Assembly (NCBI GenBank): GCA_019914945.1
Contig: CM034101.1
Coordinates: 15,325,188-15,389,187 of the forward strand
Length of the DNA stretch: 64,000 bases
Source: Typha latifolia
Lineage: Eukaryota; Streptophyta; Magnoliopsida; Poales; Typhaceae
Direction of reading: 5' to 3'
The position numbers were made by a program, and so were the translations under genes. Positions 36,201-50,214 of the stretch are shown here, piece by piece (the first letter of the stretch is position 1; each line of letters begins with the position of its first letter). The notes under the pieces are model-generated. The model made no database searches, was not told the origin of the DNA, and saw only the letters and a program-made list of their open reading frames with translations.

Positions 36201-39200
36201 CTAGGAACCTGCTTCAAGCTGAAGAACATTCTCTTGCTTGCCTCTAATGAAAAACGTCAGTTCTGCAGGGGCTACAACTAACTTCAACCACTCTTGCAGC
36301 TCCTCGCCTTCCACCTTTTCTTTCTCTGCACAGAAAGAGATACCCGGAATTCAGAAAAGTACTTCACCAAATCCATGAGCACGATAAGGGTAACCCTAAA
36401 ATCTCCTTACGGCACCACAAATGATGAGGAATTTAGAGAAATGATATTCAAAATTTCAAACTACAGTACCTGACAATTTCTAATCTTTAACCTCAAGAGG
36501 AATAATTTTTTTCAGTGTTCAGAATTTCAAAAGGTGTGAAACTCAAACAGAATAATGATTAAAGGCTTAAAGCTTTAAGAATGATATAGTAGAAGAATAT
36601 CATACTAGAGTTCAATAGTATATATGCAAAGGAGGCATCTAAACGAACAGATAACATGTCTGATGATAAAAGAGAATTGTATATAGATTCCTTTCAAGGT
36701 AGAAACATAAGAGAATTGTATACAGGTTCCTTTCAAGGTGGAAGCATTCCTTTTCATCTATATTCTCATTATATGGAAAGAGAACAAGAGGCAAATATTG
36801 TGGTTGACTCATGCATATAATCAGAAAATGCAGGAGCATTTTCTTGTTATGCATATTGTATGGGTAGAAAAGAATAATTTGCAGTGAACGGTAATAATTA
36901 AAATATTAAATAGCAGGCAAATGTTTTAAAGTCAACCTAGATATTTCTATGATACAACTTCTACAAACAGCAAAATAGAGCATCTCGAAGGATGCTTGTT
37001 GCATGAACCTATAATGTTGTTTTAGGAAGCCTACTAGTATTTACAAATATCAATTCTGTCTAGTTGGAGTACAGGCAGTTAACCTAGGTTTCATCAATTT
37101 TATATGGGCCTTTACCAGGAATGAATATCTAAAATGAGGCCCAGCATGGCCAAAATCAATAAAATTTGCCCAAGACAGTCATTTATAATTACTGAAGCTC
37201 AGTAAGACATTCAGATACCTTCTAAATATGCTCCAAGCCCCTCCAAAACTGTAGGATTGGCACGAATGACAGAAAGAGCTACTTCAAGCGCAGATTGCAG
37301 TAGCATTTTTACCTCCTTTTGAACAAGATCCACTAGATGCCCCTGTATATTCAGATTCAATGGACTTGTCTTTGGGAAAAAGTTCAACTACATGACTAGA
37401 AAAGATGGAGAAAAAACCTGATCCCTTCCCCATGGAGATGCTCCACCAGACTCATCAAGGCCACCGCTAGACAATGTTGCTAGTGATATTGGACCAACAG
37501 TCGGATTCAGGCCATATTCAGCCACAGCTTTATAGGCCATGTCAGTTGCTCGCTTTATATCATCAAGTGCTCCAGTTGACACACGGCCTGAATAAGAAAC
37601 TTCTTCTGCTGCACGCCCACCAAGAAGAGTGACCAAGCGACCATGCAATTCATCAATAAAGAGCAAATATCTGTCCTCCGTGGTAGGAGGGGTGTATGTA
37701 AAACCCAGTGCACCTCCTGACCTCGGCAATATACTCAATTTCTGGTAAAAGAACATATATATATATTACTCTGTAAGAAATAAGATATCCATCAACTTAA
37801 TTTTATTTTATCACCAAAAAAGTTGCTTTAGTAATAAACCTCAACACGTGGCTGTCCGGGGAGCAGATTTGCTACTGCAGTCCCCACAACTGCATGCCCA
37901 GCTTCATGTCGTGCAACAACAGCCTTCTCACTTCCTCGTAATTTTGCATGTTTCTTCTCTATACCCTAAATATCCGTACACTTTCAGTTTATACTATTCA
38001 GGTATCTAAAACATATCATTGTAAAAGATAGATTCAAGATGAAAAATAAAGAGACACATTTTTTAGGAGGCCAGGCAAGAGTTTCTTGTATCACGAAGCA
38101 TAGTAACATAAAAATCCCATAATAGATTTATCAACATTAGAAGGGGCAGAAACTGCTGACGGTGAACACCATGATAAATCTTAATATTAATAGGCCAAAC
38201 TATTTACTAGTGCTTCTATTCAACTTCTAAAGACAAGCTTATGACAATAAAGAATGATCAACTCTTTCCTACATAACTTGGTAATTCTAGTAAAAGCCTT
38301 GAAATTGCAGCCAATAGATATCTGGGAGAACATATACATGTAATTCCTGTTAGTGCCCTACACTGGTTCTTACTTCTTACCACCTAGGAGCTTAAGCCTA
38401 CCACCTACCTGGATATTGTGTTAAAATAACTCTCCAATAAATTAACATAACTCTCGATAAAATACATGATAAAAAATATGCTGAATGATCAAGCAAAAGA
38501 TGCCGATAAAAATGCTACCTCCATTTATAATGGAGAAGTTCTATGTTCAAATTAAAACCAAATGATATTTAGAAAAAACAACCTCATTCACATATTAAAG
38601 AAAAAGGCTAATCAAATTGGTCATTAATAACAGGCAACATCTCTATGTTAAATCTACTGAATAGTAGATAGGGGAACAAAAAGATCAAATATGTACTTCG
38701 ATTCTTATATGTGACAGGCACTATCTTGTTATACCTGTAGAGCACATATCAACTGCGAACAAACTCCAAGAGTGGAACATCATCAATTAGGTGTTCTGAC
38801 ACTTTCTTTTAAACCATGAGTATGTTACTGTGTTACACTATATGCTGTTAACAAATGATAAAAATGGGGGGCAGTCATTGTAGTTTTGTTTAAGTGCCAT
38901 CTTTTTTATGTCCCCAATTAATCACATGCTGAACGTGGGAAAAGATCTTTTAAAAAGAGATGCACCTGAATCCGAGCTTCACAGATATTGTGGGGTATAC
39001 TCTTAACATATGTTCAAATTTCTTCCTAATAGTTTTTCACAGATAAAGAAAAAGAAAATATGATTTCAGTCCAGTTTATTGAATAATTGTTCTATTCCTT
39101 GTATTTATTTATATAATGACAACCACTTGTTATTCGAATTAGATTGAGCTATCCTAAAAGGCTAAAAAATGATTTGTGAGTTTCAAATTTGAAGTGAAAT

Positions 39201-42200
39201 GGGTCTTCTTAAAGATGAGAGGTACCATCATTCATGTAGGGAATGTAAAATAATGGTTTGTTAGGTTGTTTCAGAGAGAGTACTGCAAAACATGTGAGCA
39301 GATTTTTGATTGACATCTACAGAAGAAAGAAAATGCGAGAGAAATATCTCTATTTTATTCAGACGCCAAAATCCCCTTCTGAATTAAGGCAGCAATAGAA
39401 AATAAGACTGATTCACAATTACATACAAGTACATCCCTCCTTATATACACACAAATAATTAATTTCTGTTTCGTAGGTGTCTTCTTAATGTGCATAACAT
39501 AAGGTTGGAAGCTAAAAAAACAATGTCCATAGAGCATCAATTGTAATATAGCAATAAAAAATTGAAGAGGTATATAAAAGTACAAAAGCTGAAATACAAA
39601 ATATAAATAAAAAAATCTTTGAAAATTAAATGAATAACATACAGCTATTGAGCGTTCAACTGCAAGAATGAATTCAATCTTTTCCACAACTTCTTTATTT
39701 GCCCTTCCAGCTAACAAAGCCGCTTCATTTACCAAATTTGCAAGGTCTGCTCTGTGTAAGGTTTAATCAAAAGATTTGTAACAACCAGTCAAATCAATGG
39801 AAAATGGTCATCTTAAAAGGAAACCCAAACAAAAAATTCTTACCCAGTAAAACCAGTAGTCATAGATGCAATTTCACTGAGATCTACATCTTTCCCAAGC
39901 GGAAGCTCTTTTCTATTTGCATGAACTTTTAAAATAGATTCTCTGCCAAGCCTATCAGGAGTTTCAACCTGTGATACAAACATGAAAAGTATTACAACGC
40001 CACAGCAGAACAAGAATCTTGGTCAATAAGCTTATCATATTCAATGTTTTACGATCTATACTAGAAACAAAACAGAAAATACTTACCATAACTACACGAT
40101 CAAATCTTCCAGGACGGCGAAGTGCGGGGTCCAGAACATCCGCACGATTAGTTGCTCCGAGGACTATAACCGCAGAGTTGCTGTCAAATCCATCCATTTC
40201 CTAAATCATGAATAACCAAGGTACTTTAAATAGTCAAATGAAGAAATGACTGAAGACAGATTGGAACAAAGAAATAACTTTTCTGCCTTCTTACAGTGAG
40301 CAACTGGTTGAGAGTCTGCTCTCGCTCGTCATTGCTGACAATGCGAAATCGACCATCACGGCTTTTTGCCACAGCATCAATCTGCATTTTGAAAAAAAAA
40401 AAAAAACAGAAAAGCTGACAGCATAAGAGATATGAAAGGATGGATCAGGACTAGCCAATCACATAACAATTTAATTTCACCTCATCGATAAAAATGATTG
40501 ATGGTGCTTCCTTTTTTGCCCTTGAAAATAGATCACGCACTCGTGAGGCTCCCATACCAACGTATAGCTCTACAAATTCGCTAGCTGAACAACTTATGAA
40601 GGGAACTTCAGCTTCACCAGCTACAGCTTTTGCCAGAAGAGTCTTACCTGTCCCAGGAAGACCCACCTGTAAATAAACTACAGTTTAAGGAAATGTTCCC
40701 GAATAAAGTTTGAAGCATAAGGATGTCATGTTTGGTATTAGTTACTGATATCTAACCAACAAGACTCCTCGAGGAGGTCGAGCACCAAGACGGGTATATC
40801 TTTCTGGATTCCTAAGGAATTCCTAAGCATAAACAGAAGAAAATTAATATGTTATTCCTCCTGTCTTAATCCAGAAACCTCCAATGAGAAGGAGATAAAA
40901 TAATGAATGAGACCTAGCATACCACAATTTCCTCCAGCTCTTCTTTGGCCTCATCTACACCAGCCACGTCAGCAAAAGTGACTACATCAGCCTGTTCTGA
41001 TACTTTTGCTCCACCAGAGCCTGAACTCTTTCTATTCCTCAACTGGCCTGCTGTATGCTGAGAATGTGAAAGGAAAGAGAAGAACTATAGTTGTTAGGGA
41101 AAATCCAATTTCCAATAGAGTGTAGAATGGAGTGGATTCATCTGAAACCTGAGAAAAGCTTATTGGGAAGCGTTGCAGAATCCCAGCAAGTAATGCAATA
41201 TAGAAAATAGCAACCTACATGAAAGACGAATGAGCCATAGTTAGAATATCTATGAGAAAGTTCCACAAAAGGGATTCTAATACATGTAAACTTATGAACA
41301 CATGTTGATTACTATCCAACTTTACAGAAAAACAGCAAGCTCAATTTTAGAGGATTTTTTTTTCAGCAATTATATATAAGTATATAACTGCTTGTAAGTT
41401 TTCATTGATCCATCTACAGTAACTTGAGCATTTCGCTCTAATGGATGGCCATGCCAAGTAAGATAAGTTGTGAATTGCATACTGGCAAAATTTGTCAGAG
41501 CTTTCAGAAGTTCTATCTTCTCTACGATATTTCAATTTTCAACAATCCTACTAGCACTTTTTTCAACAGAAGGAGATGATAGTCCACAAACCATTCAGCG
41601 TGTGGGATCACCAAGACAAAATCTTTGAATAAAAAATACATATACTGCATATTTTCAGGTCATAAGAGGAAATATGAAAATGGAACTTCCCCCAAGTGTC
41701 GGACATTAGATTCCTTTAAAAGCAAATCACCTATATCTGTAGTCTGCCCTGTATATCCTAAGCACCCCTGTATATGCAACATCAATAGGAGATCACCTTC
41801 TTGAAAGTGACTCTTATCTGATAGTAACAACAGTCCTTTTCACATTGTGTTAGAAGATGGAAACTAGACCGACATTGTAAAGGTTAGAAATTTAATAACA
41901 CAGTTAAATAATAGATAAAGTTTTAAATGCCAGATTAAGAGGGGAAAAAAGGAAATTGCCTTGGCATAAAATTGCGAGAGAATAGAGTATACCCTCTAAC
42001 AGCCCTACTGCTTAAATTAACCATTTCTTCTGATGCTTTGATAATGAGAAAGCATCATTCAAGAGAATTGGGTCCATTAGCAGAAATGATGGTTTTAAAA
42101 TCATAACCCATATGGCCCCTTATAGAACTAGTTTACTGGCCTAAAAGCACAAAGCAACGAGAAGAACCAAAATTCTTACCAAGGCTGAGTTCAAGAAACC

Positions 42201-43049
42201 ACCCGACCTTTTGTCTGGCGAGCCAAATTCGACCTGGTTCTCAAGCATCTTCTCGTAAGGTGTCTTAATATCCCCTGGCCGAGTTGTCGTATACACAATC
42301 CTCTTTGTCGGGGCCACATTCCTAATCAAAGCCTCCGCCTCTTGCTGCGTCCTGCTTCCTCCTCCCCCCTCCACCTCCGACCCTCCCTGCTCTGACCTCA
42401 ACCTGAACATTATATGCACGCCGTCCACCTCCACCTTCTGCACCTGATCATTACTAATCTTACTCAAGAAATCACTAAACGGCACGCTTACGTAGGTCGG
42501 CGGCGGCCTTGGCTCGGAGCCAGGGAGGGGAATCCCCGGCCGGAGAAGCCGCATAGCGAAGATAACAATCCCGAGCTGGAGAAGCAGAACGCCCATCTCC
42601 TGCGCCTGGATAATTGGCTGCCACTTCCACCACCACCCGCCCTTCCACTTATTCTTCCTTCGAGGAGGAGAGGGCGAAGACGCCGACGCCGGCGCCGTCG
42701 AGGGATTATGAGTCGAAGCTGGTTTCTTCATCCCCTTGCTATTCTCCGGCGACGCCTCGCTATTATTTTCCCCGGGAGAGCCATCCCCGCCCTGCTCACA
42801 CGAACTCTTGGCGCGAATCTTGGACTTATCCCTCCACTTCCGATTGCGGAGAATAACGTCCCCAGAATTGAACAGCGGCGCGGCGCTATTCCTCCGAGAC
42901 GGCGTCGATGAGAAGCGAACGAGCTCGACGGAGCGGTTTCGAGAGGAGCAGCAAGGGAAGAAGAGCGATCGATTCCTGCTTGTGGATTCTTTGGAGGAGG
43001 GGAAGCAGTGGGGCGTTAGGGCTTGTAAGGATTCCATTGCTCCAGCCAT
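36201..43049 (-). CDS. FTSH7/9: Plastid FtsH zinc metalloprotease, FTSH7/9 type
   Basis: Membrane-bound AAA+ protease of the chloroplast, 818 residues. Thirteen exons, high to low: 43049-42180, 41214-41149, 41057-40923, 40822-40757, 40666-40481, 40381-40295, 40200-40087, 39968-39844, 39751-39643, 37965-37840, 37741-37418, 37342-37219, 36325-36201. A Ser/Arg-rich transit peptide is followed by two membrane segments (about 152-170 and 289-305). Walker A is GLPGTGKT (381-388), where most FtsH proteins have GPPGTGKT; the Leu form is usual in this subgroup. Walker B is IIFIDE (436-441). The second region of homology has [20 protein letters not shown]. The zinc site HEAGH is at 606-610, so it should be an active protease. 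The C-terminal helix region is complete. The start is the first ATG of the frame; Met5 is an alternative. Arabidopsis FTSH7 and FTSH9 are the nearest known relatives; their substrates are unknown. Confidence 0.95.
36671..36748. repeat. 39-bp tandem duplication in the last FtsH intron
   Basis: Two adjacent copies start AGAGAATTGTATA at 36671 and 36710 and share CCTTTCAAGGT; a few mismatches separate them. Confidence 0.7.
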
Positions 43050-43236
43050 TGGTGATCTCGAACCCTAGAGATCCGGATAAAAAGGTGGATAAGATATATT
43101 TTTTTCCTTCTTTTTTTATCCTAATGCGGAGAGATGGAAGAGAGGTGGATAGAGAAGTCGGCGAAGGAGGAGGTGGGGACACTGTTCGGAATAGGGCCGC
43201 GTCGTTGTTATTCCAAAGCGGGAGACTTATCCAGTA

Positions 43237-43269
43237 GGCAGGCAGGCAGGCAAGCAGGCAGGCAGGCAG
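43237..43269. repeat. (GGCA)n tetranucleotide repeat upstream of FtsH
   Basis: About eight GGCA units with one AGCA variant, some 190 bases upstream of the FtsH start codon, thus in its promoter or leader. Confidence 0.85.
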
Positions 43270-44403
43270 AGCGACGTAATCAAGTGGTGGTCGTGGTGGC
43301 CTGGTGCGAGTGGATGCAGTCCAAAACCAAAAGAATCCAACAAGATGGATTAAGCTTCCGAAAAAAATAATTTAAAATAAAATAAAATTGGACGGTCTAG
43401 TTAAATCAGAGACCGCTGTCCACAGGAGGCGTTGGTAAACTAGATCTTTTCCTCTCTTTTTTTTTTCCTCTTTTACATATTACTACCTACATTTAAGTCG
43501 TATTACAAAACACTCGATTCTTTCAAATTCCACTATTTTATTTTAAATGATAAATAAATAAAAATTTATTCTATTCTTTCACCCAAAAAAAAACAAAATG
43601 TTCTTAGATAAATTAATGGTTTGCCTACGGATTTCTTATAATTAACCGGTAAAATGGTAGGTTTGAAGTAGTCTAATAATTGTGACATTAAAAACTTTTG
43701 AGCGGCAATTATGTAAAAAAAAAATAAAAAAAAAACTATTATGAAAGATAAAATGACAAAGAACAAACTTTTAGAATTTACTGCATGGATGTGTTTGGAC
43801 GTAAAAAGTGAAATTAACGAAGTAATATTGGGAAGTGAAATGATCTCAAAATAACTTACTTCATAAGAAAATAAGTTATCAATTTCTAGTATTTAGTGAG
43901 AACAGACTGTGATTTTTTATTTGATTAATAAAAAGTGAAAAACAAAAATACCCTTCAAGCTTGTTTATTTGTGTATATTAATGTACCTATTTAAAATTTC
44001 GGAATTATATATAATTGCCACTAAATGTTTTTAAACTATTATAATTGCTATTAAAATTATTGTATTCTTTCAAAAATCATATTCTGTGAGTTGAATTTAA
44101 TATTCATAATTAAAACCAAAGTTAGATTAAAAAAATAGTTTGGCTTGTAAATTGTTAAAATGGTTTCAAAGCTATCAAATATTTATTCAATATCACAGTA
44201 CAATTAAAAAAATAATCTCCGTTTTTATGGAGGAAAAAATCATTAATAAACATTCTACACTCTAAATTTAAGAAATAAAGAGTATTTTAAAAAATCATTA
44301 CCAAAACACGTCACCAACGCTTCTTTGCTTCTTCTTCTACTTTCTCTCTCTTCTGCTTCTGATTGGCTCCTTCGATTCCATTCACTTTCGCATCTAACAA
44401 AGA
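43270..44403. other. Spacer between divergent FtsH and hydrolase genes
   Basis: No gene. It should carry both promoters. From 43440 to 44290 it is AT-rich with A and T runs; no clear TATA box was picked for either gene. Confidence 0.5.
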
Positions 44404-47400
44404 ATGGCGTATGCTTCTCTCTCCTCCACTCCTCGCTCCTTTCTTCCACTCCGCTCGGTTCTCCCGACCATGGCTTCCTTCCACTCCCCCAAACCCGTCG
44501 CTAACCAGCAACTCCAAGACCCCTCCCCTTCGTCGTCTCTCGAGATCATCGGATCCCGCCGCCATCTCCTCTCCCGCTTCCCCAGCCTTCAGAAACCCTA
44601 CACGCCCTTCCCCGTCGTCGGCTGGAACCGCCACGTGGAGACCATCTTCGCCGCCTTCTTCCGCTCCCTCCCCGACGTCGCCCTTCGGCGGGAGTGCCTC
44701 CGGACGAGGGACGACGGCTCCGTGGCGCTCGACTGGGTCTCCGGCGACGAACGGCGGCTGCCGCTCGATTCCCCGGTGCTCATTCTTCTGGTGAGGTTCT
44801 TATTCTTCTTGCCGTGATGTAATGTAATAGAGGCATAGAGCATCGTCATGAGTAGAGTAAGTCGCCAATGCAATCAACGGTTTTGTGTTCAAAGATGGAA
44901 CCTTGGAATTAGAGGGAATTGCTTGAGGGAAGAGAAATTATTTTTAGGAGTATTAGATAGTGCTAATGCTATTATTAGTATACTGCTGAATTGCATTATT
45001 CCTGAATTAACTGTACCTGATTTGGAATCTTTTTCTATTTCGGTTAAGAAAACTGTATTCTCATTGGTCTCGCCTGCGTGAAGATGCTCGTCTGATCATG
45101 GAGTTGTGATTTTATCTGCAGCCTGGTCTAACAGGAGGCAGTGATGATACTTATGTGAGGCATATGCTTGTAAGAGCTAGAAATAAAGGATGGCGTATTG
45201 TGGTATTCAACAGTCGTGGTTGTGCCAATAGCCCTGTAACGACTGCCCAGGTATTTGTGATATAGCCTCTACAGTAGTAAATTTTATTTCTGAAAAGAAA
45301 GAGAAAACTATATGCTTCATTGTGTATCTCCTTTACGTGGAATGAGTGATCACAAGAGAGACAAGGTTCCAATGCCTCTCAAGTCTCAAGTCTCATCTGT
45401 GGATTTAGTGATCAGAAGATGAGCAATTTCTGTACCATATACTTCTGTCTGACTTGTTATATTGAGTACTTAACCTTTGTTATGTTTGGAAACATGCTGC
45501 ATTCAATTGCTTACCTCGTAATGACTATTTAACCATGTTCTAACAGGTATAGGGATCCCCTATCGATTCAGAAGTAAAAAAAACTGACCAGATCAAGATT
45601 CTCATTTGAGTTCTTCTCTAATATGCAGTTCTATTCAGCTTCATTCACAGCAGATCTTTGCCAAGTTGTCGATCATGTTTCTACATGCTATCCTAAGTCA
45701 AATATTTATGCTGTTGGCTGGTCTCTTGGGGCAAATATTCTTGTCCGCTATCTTGGTCAGGTAAGTTTTGTTCTTTTTATAATAGTGAGAAAGGCTGCAT
45801 GATAAATACCTGAGTACTTCTTTCTATTGACCTTGCACTGTGATTGTTTATACAATTCTTATCTCATTGGAAAGAATTTGCAAGTTGCAATTGACAGGGA
45901 AGACTTAGGGCAAAGTATGGCTGAAATGTTTAAGTATGATAATTAGGAATCACTTTAATAGACTGATGTCAATGTTACACGAATCTTTTGTTTCTTCACC
46001 TTTTTTTTAGCATTTCGTATAATTGCATGATCTATGTGATTGTCAAATGACTCGAATGCTCACCATCTACTATCCTTTTCATGGTAATATTGCCAGCTAT
46101 TTGCATAACTCAAACTTGAGAAAGCTCATATTTTGAACTATATAAACAACTAAAATAATGCTAAACATTGCCATGTAGGAATATAGGATAAGCACCAACT
46201 ATCGGCTGTTACACTTTTTCTATTAAGTGCTACAATTTTTTTAATGCTGTCTTGTTGATTTGCATGCAATTTTAATATTAAGTACAAATAAAACAAAAGG
46301 ATGATTGTTCAAATTAATCAGAACTGCAGATTTCTTGTGTTTTTACTAAAATGAATGGGCATCTAAAAAATAATTATATGCACCATCCTCCTTCCTTCAA
46401 GATGTGCCAGTGAGCACCTGAGCTTTGCTGTCGTCACAGCTCCTTGTCATCCCTTGTTTTCTTTACTATTACTTCTTTATGGTTTATGCTATTAATTTTG
46501 ATGTATATTTCTTTTCTACTTATGCAGGAATCTCATAATTGTCCTCTTTCTGGGGCAGTCTCCTTATGTAATCCTTTCAATCTGGTAATCGCAGATGAGG
46601 ACTTCCATGTAGGCTTCAATAACGTATATGATAGAGCTCTTGCTAGAGCTCTGTGCAACATATTCAAAAAGTAAACCCTGTTATGCAACTTCTCATTTGA
46701 TCCAACATAATGATTTCATAAACTGATAGGTAATATATAGTTGATTCAACATCTGTCAATTGTCAGGCATGCACTACTGTTTGAAGGTCTCGGTGGAGAG
46801 TACGATATCCCTATGACAGCTAATGCCAAGTCCGTCAGAGATTTTGATCAGGGGTTAACTCGTGGTATACATCAGCCTGATTTTATGACCACTATTTCTA
46901 TGGCCTTAACATTTCAGTTAGCAGGTTCCTTCCACTAAGGAGCTTCTAAATGCTTGCAGTTTCATTTGGTTTCAAGTCGGTTGATGATTATTACTCCAAC
47001 TCAAGCAGCTCAAATTCAATCGAGCATGTTGCAACACCTTTATTGTGCATACAGGTAATATAGGTAACTTTTTATGCTACTTTTGTTGAACAGTTGAACT
47101 TGAGAAACCAAAGGCTGGAGGATGTGAAGTATTAGTTCTATTGAGATGTCAGATCTTCAGCTAAAGAAAATTTTCACAATAATCTGGTGAAAAGGATTCA
47201 GCTTATATCAGCATGGTTATATGATGGGAGACATCTGCTGGTCACTGTTCCAGCTTTATGCAGTAGATTTGATTCTAATCATGGTTGAACTGCAGTAATA
47301 ATTGTTTATGCATAGGTTTCAATAATTTATTCACTAAATAAAATGTCAAATGTCGGTAATGTTTATAAATAGTACCTTTACTAATCTTTTAAATTTTAAT

Positions 47401-48225
47401 GCTATTCCTATTTCCTGTTCCTTAATATGCAGGCTGCTAACGATCCAATTGCACCATCTAGGGGAATTCCACGTGAGAAAATCAAGGTACTTTTTTGTAG
47501 TGCTAGACTACTATCTTTTCTAGTTATTTATTTTCACTTATGATTGGACTGCCGTATTATATGTTCTTTTCTTTTTCTGAAATTTGATGAAACCTTCTTT
47601 TGGGTTTTTGAATGTATGGTGCTTATTTGCGTATGGATACCATCGATAAATGAAAATTGCATTATATACCCATCAAATTCGAGAAATTTACATAAATACC
47701 ACCCTGTATTAATATTTTCAGATATAGGCTCCCATCGGGATTTCATGTTTTATATTTAATTGTCATATATTTTGCTACTTCTTACAAATCCATACAGAGG
47801 GGCATACCTTTATCTTTTGATGGCTGGTCATTAGCATTGGAGTTATACCACACTGCACTTTTCTGTTTTTTTATTATTATTATTTTATGAATCTTTTTCT
47901 TACCCATGATCTCTTGAACTTGCTAATTACTGTCTTTTTTCTCATTTGTAGTGCATGAAATTTTGATTCTAAAAGAGACTGCTCTCTTCTCTTCCTATTA
48001 CAGGAGAATCCAAACTGTCTGCTGATAGTTACTCCGCAAGGTGGGCATCTTGGTTGGGTAGCAGGGTCTGAAGCTCCATTTGGAGCTCCTTGGACTGATC
48101 CTGTGGTAATGGAGTTCCTGGAGAATCTGGATAATGAATATGCCAGCGGAACCAGCAACAGTTTCTGGAATGAGCTACATGATGTTCCACAATCGTCAAC
48201 ATCTGTAACTGTTAGCACACAATAG
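44404..48225 (+). CDS. EMB8-like alpha/beta hydrolase
   Basis: Serine hydrolase of the embryogenesis-associated EMB8/YheT-like group, 419 residues; natural substrates are not established. Exons: 44404-44790, 45122-45250, 45629-45760, 46528-46670, 46767-46864, 46960-47054, 47433-47486, 48004-48225, all GT-AG and in frame. Motifs: PGLTGGSDDTYVRHM (oxyanion region), FNSRGCANSPVTT, nucleophile elbow GWSLG (Ser204), ANDPIAP with the acid Asp332, and GGHLGW with His361, so the catalytic triad is intact. The N-terminus is Ser/Pro/Arg-rich and looks like a plastid transit peptide. A second in-frame ATG at 44470 (Met23) has a good context (ccATGG) and would shorten it. The first exon is GC-rich, later exons AT-rich. 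Confidence 0.9.
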
Positions 48226-48944
48226 GCAGGCTTGACTGCTTCTAACAGTGCAATTCATACCATTCCATTTCATGTTTGATTCCACATGCTCATTTGCCAT
48301 TGAAAGGGTCTGCCGTCAAGGGTACATCTTCACTCTTTCTCTTTTCATCCATCAGCTCTCTACCTATTTGAATTTGAAAAGCAAAATCCATTTAAATTAA
48401 AATAGAGAGTTACAATGTTCTTTGTATACTCTACTGACATCTCTTGCCTATCGTTAGGATATTCCATTGTCCAGTTATGTTGTGGAATTGATAAGAGGAC
48501 GCCAGAGGTAGATACACAGAAGAACATCTTATTTTGTCAAGGTTCTCTGACCTCGGGGTAGAATCTATAGAATCCTTTATATACTTTATCCTCTCCCTGC
48601 ATTTTTCTCTTTGGGCTCTCATTTGTTTAGCCCATTCTCATTCTTCTTTATAAGCAATATGTTATATGGAGTTGTATTATTTATCATGAGATTGTCATTT
48701 GGAATTAAATTGTAAAGCCACAGAATTGAATGGCTTTTCACTGATAAGATTGTCCTCCAAGTATCAAGAGCTCCAGCCCGTTTTGATACCGGAGAACCCG
48801 CGATTCGTCTCATATTGGTGGCACTCCAGTTCCACACACTTCCAAAATCTTTTGAGCGCCAACTTATTAGAAAGGACGGTCTTTCCTTTCTCACTATAGT
48901 GAAAAAAATTGTTAAAGAGTTTGTACTCAAGAGAGGAATCATTT

Positions 48945-50214
48945 ATGGCCACCTCGGTGGTTCTCAGATCAGCCATGCGGAGGAGAGAGTTGCATCCATA
49001 TGCTTCTTTCCCAAACCCTTCTCTCTCTCTCGTCTATTCGTATAAGATAGATCGAATCCAACATCTTATTCTCCTGCTTGCTCTTTCTACTTTTGTTGAT
49101 CTCGTTTTAAGTTATACTGCTCTGGAACGGTACCTGTTGCACAATTAAGTACTTGAATTCACTTTTGAGTAAGTTAATATAATTTTTCAGAATTCCATTT
49201 TACTAGTCTTATTGCCCTTAATATGTGATACAGACCTCTTATCCTCATGCCTACGTTGTGCAGTTATCTGGCAACATAAAATCTACATGGATAGCTTCTC
49301 ACTTGGCTCATAAATGGGCAAGTTTGGCGAGACCATTTAGGTAACAATCTGTGGTTCTAATCTGTAAAGATTAGTATTTGCCAATGCTATAAAGTGGTTT
49401 TACTTACCTTGTTTTGTGTAGTGGTTTTCAGTACAAAATCAGCTTCTAGTGATGTTATTGGGATTGATTTCAGGAACTACAAATTCATGTGTGGCTGTTA
49501 TGGAGGGAAAGGTTAAACCTTTATCTAACTAGCAATAAACCAGTGACACTCTAGCTTTATATCATTTCTATCATGTTTGTTAAGTACCGTATCCATTTGT
49601 TGTTGATATGTGTAGAATCCTAAAGTAATAGAGAATTCTGAAGGATCTCGGACCACCCCATCAGTGGTTGCCTTTACTCCCAAGGGAGAGCTGCTTGTTG
49701 GAACTCCAGCCAAACGCTGGGCTGTGACTAGCCCAACGAATACATTTATCATACTCACAGAAAAACAGACAGATATAAGGTGGTGCTCTATCTATTACCC
49801 AGCATAGATCAAGTACAGAATAACAACCGTAACTCTCACAAAAAGCTATATTTTTTGTCCAATAGATTGAGGAATATGTATGCTTTGTTTGCCTATCTTT
49901 TGTAAAGTTGTTGATGATGAATCTTCTCCACTCTTGAATGCTTTTCTTCTTCACCATTTGTTGAAGAATAGATTGCTAAAATAGCTTGATCATTTAGAAT
50001 TGGAAGGAGAATCCTCTGTCTCGTTCATCTTTGCTCTTCTACCACTAACTGTAAGCGAAAAGAGATTGGAGGAGATAACATTGAGAAGATGAAAGAAAAG
50101 CTTGATGCAGCAAATAAGGCAGTATCAAAGATCGGACAACACATGTCTGGTGGCAGCTCGAAGGGTGGTGGTGATCAGACTCCAGAGGCAGAGTACGAGG
50201 AGGTTAAGAAGTGA
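48945..50214 (+). pseudogene. Mitochondrial HSP70 pseudogene, middle deleted
   Basis: Remains of a mitochondrial DnaK-type chaperone gene. Recognisable pieces: a presequence-like exon from ATG 48945 (MATSVVLRSAMRRREL); 49264-49340 (LAHKWASLARPF); 49432-49511 (SSDVIGID, then TTNSCVAVMEGK after a one-base insertion that breaks the frame); 49616 to about 49749 ([31 protein letters not shown]); and 50056-50214 (IGGDNIEKMKEKLDAANKAV, then SKIGQHMSGG, ending PEAEYEEVKK and TGA). Some 490-550 central residues, including most of the ATPase and substrate domains, are absent. Introns are retained, so it is not a retrocopy; a duplication followed by deletion is likely. It starts about 720 bases after the hydrolase stop. 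An assembly collapse could mimic the deletion, but the frameshift points to decay. Confidence 0.85.

Noticed and set aside
42414..42911. 165-codon plus-strand frame opposite FtsH exon 1
   Set aside because: It is the mirror of the GC-rich transit-peptide exon; it has no family features.
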